From Sneathiellales bacterium (GTDB taxonomy: Bacteria; Pseudomonadota; Alphaproteobacteria; Minwuiales; Minwuiaceae), in assembly GCA_026992315.1 (NCBI GenBank), contig JALXAG010000215.1, forward strand, positions 1-42,160: DNA of 42,160 nt. Reading direction: 5' to 3'. Positions 10,599 through 19,494 of the stretch are shown here, piece by piece (position 1 is the first letter of the stretch; each line of letters opens with the position of its first letter). The translations under genes were made by a program, and so were the position numbers. The notes beneath the pieces are model-generated. The model had not been told where the DNA came from. It saw nothing but the letters and a program-made list of their open reading frames with translations, and made no database searches.

Positions 10599-11561
10599 AT
10601 GATCGATCTTTACCCCTTTTCCGGTTTCACCGTTGCGGTGTTGGGCCTGAACGATGAAGGCCGCACCGCCGCCACCGCCCTGCGCCTGAGCGGCGCCACG
10701 GTCTGGGCCTGGGACGATGACGAGGGGCGCAGAAAGGCCGCGGCGGCAGAGGGTATCCCCCTTAAAAATCTATATGAATGCGATTGGCGCGAGCCGGTGT
10801 CCCTGGTGATCGAGGCGGCAATTGCCCATGAGGGCAAGGATGCGCATCCGATCGTTGCGCTGGCCCGTCAGGCGGGGGCGGAGGTGATCGGCGATGCCGA
10901 GCTTCTGATCCGTGCCCAGCGCGATGCCGCCTATATCGGCATTTCGGGGCATCATGCGCCGGCGACCGTCGCCCTTCTGGCCTATATCCTGCAACTGTCG
11001 GGGCAGGAATGCGAATGGACGGGCGGCCCCGCCCCGGCGGACGGGCGCCCGCGCACGGCCCTGTCGCTGCATCCGCTGGATCTCGGCGGTACCTACATTC
11101 TGGACATGCCCGCATCCAAGCTGGATATCACCTTTTCCATTACCTTCGATGTCGCTGTCTATGCGGGCGGCGGGGGAGGGGGCGAAAAACTGAAGATGCT
11201 GTTCCACCGCCAGACCGATCCGCGCAGCGCCGTCGTCTTCGCCGACGACGATGCGGGCACGGCCCTGCTGGCCCATTTGCGCGCAGCGGGCGATCAGATC
11301 ATCGTTCCCGTGTCCCTCCGCCAGGCGGCGGAAGGCGGTGTTTATCTTAAGAACGACTGGCTGATCGACGATCGCGAAGGCAAGCGCATCGAGGTGATCG
11401 ATCTTGGCGTCAGCGGCCGCTACGATGCCCCGGGGCGCCGCGAGGCCGCCCTTCTGGCCTATGCTGCCGCCACCGCGCACGGCATTGCCCCGCCCGCGGT
11501 CATGGCCTGTCTGAACAGCTATGACTTTTCCGCCCCCGACCGCGGCCGCCTGCAGGCATGA
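10599..11561 (+). CDS. MurD-like protein lacking the ATP-binding loop
   Basis: The 320-residue product follows the order of MurD (UDP-N-acetylmuramoylalanine-D-glutamate ligase) but is degenerate. Residues 1-110 match the MurD N-terminal Rossmann-like domain (FSGFTVAVLGLNDEGRTA, VWAWDDDE, AEVIGDAELLIRA). Where MurD has GTNGKST, this protein has SGHHAPA (residues 116-122), so the P-loop lysine and serine/threonine are missing. The MurD block that contains the HLDRH motif is replaced by a glycine run (190-195). Resemblance resumes with GGVYL and REAALLAYAAATAHGI, and the protein ends near 320, short of the roughly 450 expected. Ligase activity is therefore unlikely. GAAGGTGAGG precedes the ATG and the frame is intact, so it looks like a maintained pseudoenzyme rather than a broken gene. 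The role is unknown. Confidence 0.7.
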   Translation: MIDLYPFSGFTVAVLGLNDEGRTAATALRLSGATVWAWDDDEGRRKAAAAEGIPLKNLYECDWREPVSLVIEAAIAHEGKDAHPIVALARQAGAEVIGDAELLIRAQRDAAYIGISGHHAPATVALLAYILQLSGQECEWTGGPAPADGRPRTALSLHPLDLGGTYILDMPASKLDITFSITFDVAVYAGGGGGGEKLKMLFHRQTDPRSAVVFADDDAGTALLAHLRAAGDQIIVPVSLRQAAEGGVYLKNDWLIDDREGKRIEVIDLGVSGRYDAPGRREAALLAYAAATAHGIAPPAVMACLNSYDFSAPDRGRLQA

Positions 11562-11566
11562 GCGGT

Positions 11567-11724
11567 GCCGCAAGGGGGCGGTGAGGGAAACCCCGCCCAA
11601 GGCGGAGGACAGCGGTATTTTCGGCTGGTATCCTCGCACTTCACGGGGGGAATATCCTTGTCCCGTGAAATGCGGCCATGGTGTGAGCCATGGCGCGACG
11701 ATAGCAGCAGAAGGAGCGTTTCCT
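11567..11724 (+). promoter_or_regulatory. Structured leader upstream of mtnA
   Basis: The 163-nt gap holds several potential RNA helices. GGGCGG/CCGCCC lie inside a longer GCCGC/GCGGT closing helix at about 11567-11615. TTCACGGG (11640-11647) pairs perfectly with CCCGTGAA (11662-11669). GCCATGG (11675-11681) pairs with CCATGGC (11688-11694). The SD AAGGAG follows at 11711-11716. The density of helices suggests a cis-acting RNA, possibly a metabolite sensor, but it matches no riboswitch class I can recall and that function is inference. Confidence 0.4.
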
Positions 11725-12807
11725 GTGTCCGCAAGCAATCAGAGCACGATAAGCACGCTATCCGCCGATGCCCTGCCGCGCGCCGTCGAATGGCGGCAGG
11801 GAGAGCTGTACCTTCTCGATCAGACCCGGCTGCCCCATGAAGCGGCGATGGAAAAACAGGAAAGCGCCGAACAGGTCTGGCAGGCGATCAAGATGCTGAA
11901 GGTTCGCGGCGCCCCGGCCATCGGGGTCGCGGGGGCCTATGGCCTGTGCGTTGCCATGCGCGGGCACAGGGATCTGACGGCCGAGGCGTTCCTGGCCGAG
12001 ATGGACCGTCAGGCCGCTTATCTGGACAGTTCCCGGCCCACGGCGGTCAATCTCGGCTGGGCCTTGAAGCGCATGTGCGATGCCGCCCGGCGTTCCGCCG
12101 CCGGTGACGGGCGGGCGCTGTATGACGTGCTGGTGGCGGAGGCCGAAGCGATTCACGAGGAGGACCGCCGGCTGTGCCTGGGGATGGGGCTGAACGGGGC
12201 GGATCTGATCCGCGATGGCATGGGCATTCTCACCCACTGCAATGCCGGGGCGCTGGCCACCTCCGAACTGGGCACGGCCACCGCGCCGATGTATGTGGCC
12301 CAGAGCCGCGGGGTGAAGTTCCGTGTCTATGCCGACGAAACCCGCCCGCTGCTGCAGGGGGCGCGGCTGACGGTATGGGAGCTGCAGCGTTCGGGCATAG
12401 ACGTTACCCTGATCACCGACAACATGGCCGCGCAGATGATGAAGGAGGGCCGGATCGACCTGGTGATCACCGGCACCGACCGTGTGGCGGCCAATGGCGA
12501 TGTCGCCAACAAGATCGGCACGCTGGGGGTCGCCATTCTGGCACGGTATTTCGACATTCCCTTCTACGTCGCCTGCCCCTCCTCGACCATCGATCTGAAC
12601 GCGGCGACGGGGGAGGACATCCCGATCGAGGAGCGGGACGAAGAAGAGGTAACGGCCTTCGGCGGCCGCCGTACGGCGCCGGAGGGGGTCGGCGTCCGCA
12701 ATCCTGCCTTCGACGTCACCCCCAACGCGCTGGTCGCCGGGTTGATCACGGAAAAAGGCATCGTGCGCGCGCCTTATGAGGAAAATCTGCGCGCGCTGTT
12801 CGGCTGA
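11725..12807 (+). CDS. mtnA: S-methyl-5-thioribose-1-phosphate isomerase
   Basis: MtnA converts 5-methylthioribose 1-phosphate to 5-methylthioribulose 1-phosphate in methionine salvage; some homologues act on 5-deoxyribose 1-phosphate. I start at the GTG at 11725, with AAGGAG 8 nt upstream, giving the usual 360 residues; the frame runs further upstream without family resemblance. Motifs seen are MLKVRGAPAIGVAGAYG, LTHCNAGALATSELGTA with the catalytic Cys, YADETRPLLQGARLT, LITDNMAA, and the GTDRVAANGDVANKIGT block with the catalytic Asp. The next gene, 55 bp downstream, encodes an aldolase-dehydrogenase fusion. No mtnK, mtnP or mtnBCD is in the window. Confidence 0.93.
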   Translation: MSASNQSTISTLSADALPRAVEWRQGELYLLDQTRLPHEAAMEKQESAEQVWQAIKMLKVRGAPAIGVAGAYGLCVAMRGHRDLTAEAFLAEMDRQAAYLDSSRPTAVNLGWALKRMCDAARRSAAGDGRALYDVLVAEAEAIHEEDRRLCLGMGLNGADLIRDGMGILTHCNAGALATSELGTATAPMYVAQSRGVKFRVYADETRPLLQGARLTVWELQRSGIDVTLITDNMAAQMMKEGRIDLVITGTDRVAANGDVANKIGTLGVAILARYFDIPFYVACPSSTIDLNAATGEDIPIEERDEEEVTAFGGRRTAPEGVGVRNPAFDVTPNALVAGLITEKGIVRAPYEENLRALFG

Positions 12808-12862
12808 CGGCATCCGGCGCTATCAATGATCATTTGTGCAATTTCGAAGGAGAGGGCATTTC

Positions 12863-14917
12863 ATGGAATCGCTCTGGCGTGATCGGGATGCTGCCGATTA
12901 TATCGCCCGTTATGGGGAACGCGGCATTGGCGAGGACCTGGCCCTGCGGGTCTACACGACGCGTCTGCTGGGGGGGGATCCGCGCCTGGTGCTGCATGGC
13001 GGGGGGAACACGTCGGTCAAGACACGGATGAAGGATCTGCTCGGCGACGAGCACGAGGTGCTCTGCGTCAAGGGCAGCGGCTGGGACATGGCGGTGATCG
13101 AACCGGAGGGGCTGCCCGCGGTCAGGCTTGCCCCCCTGCAGCGCCTGCGCGACCGCGACGTGCTGAGCGATGAGGACATGGTGGCCTTTCAGCGGGCCAA
13201 TCTGCTCGATCCCGCCGCGCCCAACCCCTCGGTGGAGACATTGCTGCATGCCTTCCTGCCGCATAAATTCATCGATCACACCCATGCGCTGGCAGTGCTT
13301 TCCATCTCCGATCAGCCCGATGGCGAGGCGATCTGCCGCGATGTCTACGGCGATGAAATGGCGATCGTGCCCTTCATCATGCCGGGTTTCGACCTGGCCC
13401 GCGCCGCGGCGGAGGTTTACGAAAACAATCCGGATGTGGCCGGGCTGATCCTGCACAAGCACGGTATTTTCACCTTCGCCGATACGGCCCGGGAATCCTA
13501 TGAGCGGATGATCGCGATGGTCAGCCGGGCCGAAGCGCGCATCGCCGCTGCCGGGCGCAGGGTTTTTCCCGTGGCTTCCCTGCCGCAGCGGCTTGCCGCC
13601 ACGGCCGATATTGCCCCCGTTATTCGCGGCGCCTGTGCCATGGATCGCGGCGATGGCAGATGGGACCGTCTGATCTGCGATTTCCGCAGCGGCGGGCGGA
13701 TTACCGAATTCGTCAACCATGCCGACCTGGCCGATCTGGCCGGGCGGGGCGTCGTCACCCCCGATCATATCATCCGCACCAAGAATTGGCCGCTGGTGCT
13801 GCCGGCGCCTGCGGCGGAAGATCCGGCCGCGTTCAGGAAAACGGTAAGGGAACGGGTCGCCGATTATCAGGCGCTCTATCATGACTATTTCACCCGCAAC
13901 AACGCCCGTCTCGGCGGGGTAAAGACAGAACTGGATCCGATGCCGCGGGTGGCGCTGGTGCCCGGTATCGGCCTGTTCGGCATGGGCAAGAGCAAACGGG
14001 ATGCCATCATCGCCGCCGATCTGGCCGAGGCGGCGATAAGCTGCATTCTCGATGCCGAGGCCGTCGGCCGCTATGAGGCGCTGCCGCCCGAAAAACTGTT
14101 CGATATGGAATACTGGTCCCTTGAACAGGCCAAGCTGGGCAAGGCAGCGGAAAAGCCGCTGGCGCGCCAGGTGGCGGCGATTACCGGCGGCGCCGGGGCC
14201 ATCGGGCGGGCGACCGCCCTGCTGTTCGCCGCCAATGGCGCCGAGGTGGCGGTGCTGGATCTGGACGGCGATGCCGCCGCTGCCGTGGCGGCGGAAACCG
14301 GTGCTCATGCCCTGGGGCTGGCCTGCGATGTGACCGATCCTGCGGCAATACAGGCCGCTTTCAGCCGCATCTGTGAAAATTTCGGCGGCATCGATATCGT
14401 CGTTTCCAATGCCGGGGCTGCCTGGCAGGGACGGATCGGGGAACTGGATGACGGCGTTTTGCGCAAAAGCTTCGAGCTGAACTTCTTCGCCCATCAGAAC
14501 GTTTCCAAGGCTGCCGTGGCCGTGATGCGCGCCCAGGGCACCGGCGGGGTGCTGCTGTACAACACCTCGAAACAGGCGATCAATCCCGGCCCCGATTTCG
14601 GCGCATACGGCCTGCCGAAGGCGGCGACGCTGTTTCTGTCCCGTCAATATGCCCTCGAATACGGCCGGGACGGCATTCGCGCCAATGCGGTCAATGCCGA
14701 CCGGATCAGAAGCGGTCTGCTGTCGGACGAGATGATCGCCGCCCGTGCCCGCGCCCGGGGCCTCAGCGAGGAGGATTACATGGCCGGCAATCTGCTGGGG
14801 CTGGAAGTTACGGCCGAGGATGTTGCCCAGGCTTTTCTGCACCATGCGCTGGCACGCAAGACCACAGGGGATGTCACCACCGTCGATGGCGGCAATATCG
14901 CTGCCTGTCTGCGCTGA
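12863..14917 (+). CDS. Bifunctional class II aldolase / short-chain dehydrogenase
   Basis: A 684-residue two-domain enzyme; AAGGAGAGG precedes the ATG at 12863. Residues about 20-420 are a class II (zinc) aldolase of the kind that cleaves ketose 1-phosphates to dihydroxyacetone phosphate plus an aldehyde. Seen are HGGGNTS (45-51), the probable catalytic E125, and metal-binding histidines H139, H141 and H198/H200. Residues about 435-684 are an SDR with TGGAGAIG (441-448), NAGAAW, and the catalytic triad S569-Y582-K586. Such fusions are usually named rhamnulose-1-phosphate aldolase/dehydrogenase. No rhamnose gene is nearby, whereas mtnA is 55 bp upstream, so methylthioribulose 1-phosphate or 5-deoxyribulose 1-phosphate is the more likely substrate here. 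That assignment is inference; the domain calls are firm. Confidence 0.88.
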   Translation: MESLWRDRDAADYIARYGERGIGEDLALRVYTTRLLGGDPRLVLHGGGNTSVKTRMKDLLGDEHEVLCVKGSGWDMAVIEPEGLPAVRLAPLQRLRDRDVLSDEDMVAFQRANLLDPAAPNPSVETLLHAFLPHKFIDHTHALAVLSISDQPDGEAICRDVYGDEMAIVPFIMPGFDLARAAAEVYENNPDVAGLILHKHGIFTFADTARESYERMIAMVSRAEARIAAAGRRVFPVASLPQRLAATADIAPVIRGACAMDRGDGRWDRLICDFRSGGRITEFVNHADLADLAGRGVVTPDHIIRTKNWPLVLPAPAAEDPAAFRKTVRERVADYQALYHDYFTRNNARLGGVKTELDPMPRVALVPGIGLFGMGKSKRDAIIAADLAEAAISCILDAEAVGRYEALPPEKLFDMEYWSLEQAKLGKAAEKPLARQVAAITGGAGAIGRATALLFAANGAEVAVLDLDGDAAAAVAAETGAHALGLACDVTDPAAIQAAFSRICENFGGIDIVVSNAGAAWQGRIGELDDGVLRKSFELNFFAHQNVSKAAVAVMRAQGTGGVLLYNTSKQAINPGPDFGAYGLPKAATLFLSRQYALEYGRDGIRANAVNADRIRSGLLSDEMIAARARARGLSEEDYMAGNLLGLEVTAEDVAQAFLHHALARKTTGDVTTVDGGNIAACLR

Positions 14918-15053
14918 TTTTTACGTTTTTCTCCTGTTGAATCCAGCGGGATAGGGAATATCTGTTAGAAATACGCACCGAGGCTGCTAAGCTTCGTGTG
15001 CGGCCGTGCCGCCGGCGGTGCGGATTCCCGATCTTTCGACAATGGGGGTAGCG

Positions 15054-16274
15054 ATGACGGAACAGGGCGATTCCAGGCAGGGCGACATCGCCGATCGGAG
15101 CGGCGGCGAAGGAAAGGAAAAGCCTTCTCTTGCCCGCCGCATGGCAGAAACCGTCGTCGGTATGGCCGTGCTGGCGCTGATCGGCTATGGCGCTTTTGCC
15201 CTGCATGGGAAAAGACTGGAAGCCCTGCAGCGCACCCCTGCGATGAACGAATATCCCTGGGCGTTGCGCAGCGCTACTGTCGAACGCCAGGACCTGACCG
15301 TCGGCTTTCCGGTTCTCGCCCGGATGGATTCGCGCAGCGAAGTGACGATCTCCCCGCAGATTTCCGGTGTCATTCAGCAATTGGGCCCGCGGGAGGGGCA
15401 GGCGGTCAAAAAAGGCTGGCTGCTGGCCCGCATCGATACGCTGGAGCTTGAAAACAGCCTGGCGGCCCTGAAGGCCAGCCTGGCCGGGGCCAAGGCCGAT
15501 GCCGATTATCAGGCCAAGGAGCTGAAGCGGCAGAAGGCATTGCTGAAAAAAGGCTTTGCCGCACAGGATCTCGTCGACCGGCTCAGTGCCCAGCTCGATG
15601 CATCCCGCCAGCGGGTCAAGCAGCTTCGCGGGCAGATCGAGGCGCTGAAGACCCGCCTGGCCTATGGCACCATTCTTTCCCCCGTCGATGGCGTGATCGC
15701 CGCCCGTCTGCAGGAAGTGGGCGATCTGGCCAGCCCGGGGCGGCCGCTGTACCGCATCACCGCCGAGGGCGGGGTGAAAATATCCGTCTCCGTTCCCCAG
15801 CACGTGCTGGAGAAGCTGCAACCCGGCAGCAAGATCGTTCTCACCCAGGACGACCGGCAGCAAACGGTTCGCGTCACCCGGATCTTTCCCGATCTCGATG
15901 CCCTGTCTCTGGGCACGGTGGAAGCGGATGTGGACAGGATGCCCTTTCGCCTGCCCAGCGGTGCCCGGATTCCCGGGCGTGTGATCATGGCCGAATATCC
16001 GGGCAGTCTGGTGGTGCCGCTGGCGGCGGTGGCGTTTTCCCCCGATGACCGGCGGGGCGTCGTCTTCAAGCTGCAGCGCAAGGATGGCGAAAACGGCTAT
16101 GTGCTGAAAAGGGTGCCTGTGCAGATTGCGGCCCGGGGGCATGAAGGCGTTGGCGTCAAGGGCGATCTGCAGCCCGGCGACAAGGTGGTGACGGCGAAGG
16201 AAAGCATTCTGCTGAGCCTGCGGGACAACGATCCCGTCGTGCCGGAGCCGGAAAGCCGGGAGCCGCGCCAGTGA
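15054..16274 (+). CDS. RND efflux system periplasmic adaptor (membrane fusion protein)
   Basis: Adaptor proteins of this family join an inner-membrane RND pump to an outer-membrane channel. From the ATG at 15054 (GGGGG 5 nt upstream) the product has 406 residues. It has a cytoplasmic N-tail, one membrane anchor (about 32-50, VVGMAVLALIGYGAFAL) and no lipobox. The biotinyl-lipoyl half-motifs SPQISGVIQQLGPREGQAVKKG and SPVDGVIAARLQEVGD flank a coiled-coil hairpin rich in K, A and L (about 135-205). A beta-barrel region and a membrane-proximal region follow. Its TGA overlaps the GTG of the pump gene (GTGA), so the two are translationally coupled. No outer-membrane channel gene is adjacent. The gap 14918-15053 shows a TTGAAT/TATCTG pair as a weak promoter candidate. 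Confidence 0.9.
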   Translation: MTEQGDSRQGDIADRSGGEGKEKPSLARRMAETVVGMAVLALIGYGAFALHGKRLEALQRTPAMNEYPWALRSATVERQDLTVGFPVLARMDSRSEVTISPQISGVIQQLGPREGQAVKKGWLLARIDTLELENSLAALKASLAGAKADADYQAKELKRQKALLKKGFAAQDLVDRLSAQLDASRQRVKQLRGQIEALKTRLAYGTILSPVDGVIAARLQEVGDLASPGRPLYRITAEGGVKISVSVPQHVLEKLQPGSKIVLTQDDRQQTVRVTRIFPDLDALSLGTVEADVDRMPFRLPSGARIPGRVIMAEYPGSLVVPLAAVAFSPDDRRGVVFKLQRKDGENGYVLKRVPVQIAARGHEGVGVKGDLQPGDKVVTAKESILLSLRDNDPVVPEPESREPRQ

Positions 16275-19200
16275 AAGCGGTTCTCTCGCAGAAGCACGTC
16301 ATCCTTGCCCTGTATCTGCTGATCGTGCTGGCCGGCATCTTTGCCTATCGCAAAATACCGTACAATCTGTTCCCCAATGTCAACCGGCCAATGGTTTCCG
16401 TTGTCGTGCAATGGCCGGGCGCGGCATCGGACGATGTGGCGCGCGAGGTCACCCACCCGCTGGAGGTGCGCTTGGCCGCCATCGACGGGGTGCGCAAGGT
16501 CACATCGACTTCGCGCGATGAGGTGTCGGCGGTGCGGGTGGAATTCGAATACGGCATCAGCATCGAGGATGCCGCCAACCGCGTGACCACGGAACTGCCC
16601 AGGGTCACCGGCAGTTTCCCGGCGGGAACCCGCAGCCCGCTGGTGCTCAAGATCACCGAGGCCGCCCGTCCGGCCGTGGTGCTGGCGGCCAGCCCGGCCG
16701 AGGGCTACGATCTGGATCTGGGGCAGGTGCGCCGGATCGCCGCCAACCCCCTGCGTGATGCCCTGCTGCGTCTTGACGATGTGGCCGAGGTGGAGATCTT
16801 CGGCGGCGATATTCGCCAGGTGGCCGTCGATCTGGACCGCAACAGGCTGCAGGCCTACAACATTACCGTGGCACAGGTGGCCCGGGCGCTGGAAAACGCC
16901 AATCTCTCCTTCCCCGCGGGGCTGGTGCACCGCGAAGGGCTGCGTCTGCTGCTGACGGCCAGGCGTCTGGCGGAACTGCCAGCCGATCTGGCGGCGGTTC
17001 TGGTGCCGTTGCCCGGCGGCAGGCATGTGCGTGTCGGCGATCTCGGCCGGGTCGGCTGGGGGGCGAAGGATCCGACATCGCTGTATCGCGGCGATATGCG
17101 CCCTGCCGTTGCCGTATCGGTACTGCGCAGCGAACACGGCACCGCCGATGCGACCGTGCGCAGGGTGAACGAAGCCCTGCCCGAACTGCGCAAACAGTTT
17201 CCGATGCTCAATCTTTCCGTTGCCGATACCCAGGGGCGGCTGATCCATCTGACGGTGGATAACATGCTCTCCTCCCTGCGCGATGCGGTGATCATGACCC
17301 TGGCGGTGATTTTGCTGTTTCTCAGCAATTCCCGCGCCGCCTTCATCACGGCGCTGTCCATACCCTTCACCTATCTGATGACCTTCGCCATCCTCTGGCT
17401 GATCGGTTACGAATTCGATATGGTGACGCTCAGCGCCATTATCATTGCCGTCGGGCGGCTGGCCGACGATGCCATCGTCGTGATGGAAAACATTGAACGG
17501 CGCATGCGCCAGAATGGCGAACCGGGCATGCTGGCGGCGGTACGCGGCACGTCGGAAATTCTTCGCGCCGATGCTTCCGGCACGGTCACGACCATCGCGG
17601 TGCTGGTGCCGATCATGTTTGTCGGCGGGTTCGTGCAGACGGTTCTGCGGCCGCTGACGGTGACGCTTTCCATTGCGCTGGCGGCATCGCTGATCGTTTC
17701 CGTGACCATCATTCCGCTGATGGTGCCCTGGCTGCTGAAGCCGGGCAGCCGCGATCCGCTGGGCTGGGTCCTGCGTCCCTTCGACCGCTTTTTCATTACG
17801 CCGGTGCGCAGCTTTTATGTGGCGCTGGTGAAGGTGGCATTGCGCCGTCCGCTGGCCGTCGTGCTGTTTTTCGTCGCTGTATTCGCCTTTTCCCTGCCGC
17901 AGCTCAGGGTTCTGGGCCGGGAGCTGATGCCGCTGATGGATACGGGGGTGCTGAAGATCAGTTTCGAAGCCGAACCCGATACCGATGAAGCGCGGATGAA
18001 GCGCATCGCCCGGCAGATCGAAGAGGCGCTGAAGGCCGAGGTGCCCGAAGACTGGATCCTGAATGTTTCCACGGTTATCGGGGCGGAACCGGGGGTGAAG
18101 TCCCTGGGCGGCGATCAGGTTTTTCAGAAGGGATCGGTGACCGTCAATCTGATCAATCGGTTCCGCCGCGACCGCAGCATTTACGATATCGAAGAAGGGC
18201 TGCGCAAGCGGGTCAACCGCATTGCCGGGCTGATTTTCGCCAATGTCGTCGAATTCGGGGCGACGCCCTTATCCTCCATCCGCGCGACGGTCGATGTGAT
18301 GATCACCGGCGAGGATCCGGTCGTGCTCAACCGGCTGGGCGATGAGGTGATGACCCGCCTGCGCAAGGTCAGGGGGCTGACGGGGATAGAACGCACCTGG
18401 CAGGGCGATGCCGCCCGCCTCAACCTTGAGATCGACCCGGTGAAGGCGCGCTTGTACGGGCTGACCGCCGGCGATGTGGCGGCCCAGGTCGCCGCGCAGG
18501 TCAAGGGCATTCCGGGCGGTACCCTGCGCGTGCCGGCGGAAAACGCCATTCCGGTTCTGGTGCGTCTGCAGCCGGGGCAACGCTCCCTGCCGGAGGATAT
18601 CGCCGCCCTGCCGATCCGTACGGCGGCGGGGCGCTATGTGCCCTTATCGGCCATGGCCGATCCGCAGATCATTCGCGCGGCGACAGCGGAAACCCATGAA
18701 GCCCTGCTGCCGACGATCGATGTTCTCGGTTATCGCGGCGATATCGATGTCATTCACCTGCATGAAAACGTCGAACGGGCCCTGGCCGATCTGCCGCTGC
18801 CAAAGGGCTATACGATCAGCTATGAGGGCGAATACAAGCAGGCGGTCGAATCCTTCCGCCGTCTCGGCGTTTCGCTGGGGCTCGGCCTCATTCTGCTGTT
18901 TCTGATGCTGATCGTCACCTTCCGTTCCTTTATCGATCCGCTGGCGGTCATGGGCAGCCTGCCGTTATCGGTGATCGGCGGGGCCTGGGCGCTGATGCTG
19001 GCCGGGAAACACGGTTCCATGCCCGCTTTCATGGGGCTGATCCTGCTGATGGGCATTGCCGTGAACAACGGTATTCTGCTGATCGATTTCGCCCGACGCG
19101 CCCAGGAAGACGGGATGGCGCTGAAGGATGCGATTCTCAAGGCGGTCGAATTGCGCACCCGCCCCATTCTGATGACGGCCGGTGCCTCCGCCATCGGCAT

Positions 19201-19366
19201 GGTGCCGATCGCCATGGAATGGGCGGTGGGTATCGAACGCCTTTCGCCGCTGGCGGTGGTGGCGATAGGCGGGTTGCTGGTCGGCACCTTCCTGACCCTC
19301 CTCGTCGTGCCGGTGTTCTATTATCTGCTGGAATCCCTGCGGCTGCGTTTCTCTCATAAGGCGTGA
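16271..19366 (+). CDS. RND-family multidrug-type efflux permease (AcrB/HAE-like)
   Basis: The 1031-residue product has the length and layout of a proton-driven RND pump: TM1 near residues 9-26, a large periplasmic loop, TM2-TM6, then the repeated second half. FAYRKIPYNLFPNVNRP after TM1 and the transmembrane Asp pair D399-D400 in GRLADDAIVVMENIERRM (proton relay of the HAE family) are intact. The second-half motif FMGLILLMGIAVNNGILLIDFA matches the equivalent TM10 region. The substrate cannot be read from sequence; the HAE family exports drugs, detergents or lipids. No regulator gene is adjacent. Confidence 0.93.
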   Translation: MKAVLSQKHVILALYLLIVLAGIFAYRKIPYNLFPNVNRPMVSVVVQWPGAASDDVAREVTHPLEVRLAAIDGVRKVTSTSRDEVSAVRVEFEYGISIEDAANRVTTELPRVTGSFPAGTRSPLVLKITEAARPAVVLAASPAEGYDLDLGQVRRIAANPLRDALLRLDDVAEVEIFGGDIRQVAVDLDRNRLQAYNITVAQVARALENANLSFPAGLVHREGLRLLLTARRLAELPADLAAVLVPLPGGRHVRVGDLGRVGWGAKDPTSLYRGDMRPAVAVSVLRSEHGTADATVRRVNEALPELRKQFPMLNLSVADTQGRLIHLTVDNMLSSLRDAVIMTLAVILLFLSNSRAAFITALSIPFTYLMTFAILWLIGYEFDMVTLSAIIIAVGRLADDAIVVMENIERRMRQNGEPGMLAAVRGTSEILRADASGTVTTIAVLVPIMFVGGFVQTVLRPLTVTLSIALAASLIVSVTIIPLMVPWLLKPGSRDPLGWVLRPFDRFFITPVRSFYVALVKVALRRPLAVVLFFVAVFAFSLPQLRVLGRELMPLMDTGVLKISFEAEPDTDEARMKRIARQIEEALKAEVPEDWILNVSTVIGAEPGVKSLGGDQVFQKGSVTVNLINRFRRDRSIYDIEEGLRKRVNRIAGLIFANVVEFGATPLSSIRATVDVMITGEDPVVLNRLGDEVMTRLRKVRGLTGIERTWQGDAARLNLEIDPVKARLYGLTAGDVAAQVAAQVKGIPGGTLRVPAENAIPVLVRLQPGQRSLPEDIAALPIRTAAGRYVPLSAMADPQIIRAATAETHEALLPTIDVLGYRGDIDVIHLHENVERALADLPLPKGYTISYEGEYKQAVESFRRLGVSLGLGLILLFLMLIVTFRSFIDPLAVMGSLPLSVIGGAWALMLAGKHGSMPAFMGLILLMGIAVNNGILLIDFARRAQEDGMALKDAILKAVELRTRPILMTAGASAIGMVPIAMEWAVGIERLSPLAVVAIGGLLVGTFLTLLVVPVFYYLLESLRLRFSHKA

Positions 19367-19379
19367 TGATCTTCGACAT

Positions 19380-19394
19380 ATGCAACCCTTGCAT
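19380..19394. promoter_or_regulatory. Candidate upstream activator site for the sigma-54 promoter
   Basis: ATGCAA and TTGCAT are exact inverted repeats around CCC. The site lies about 115 bp upstream of the -24 element at 19495, the normal distance for an enhancer-binding protein. Role inferred from position only. Confidence 0.4.
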
Positions 19395-19494
19395 GCGTGT
19401 GGCGGGCTGCAGGAGAGTCGGGTTTCTTTACACATTGCCGCGATCCGGCAGGGGATGGAATCCTATTTCATTGTAAGCAAACAAATTTTTTTCA

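Noticed and set aside
11567-11724. Known SAM or SAH riboswitch upstream of mtnA
   Set aside because: Helices are present, but I could not match the conserved cores of SAM-I, SAM-II or SAH classes, so it is listed only as an unclassified structured leader.
12830-14845. 671-codon minus-strand open frame across the aldolase-dehydrogenase
   Set aside because: Shadow of a gene whose catalytic motifs are all intact; no family resemblance.
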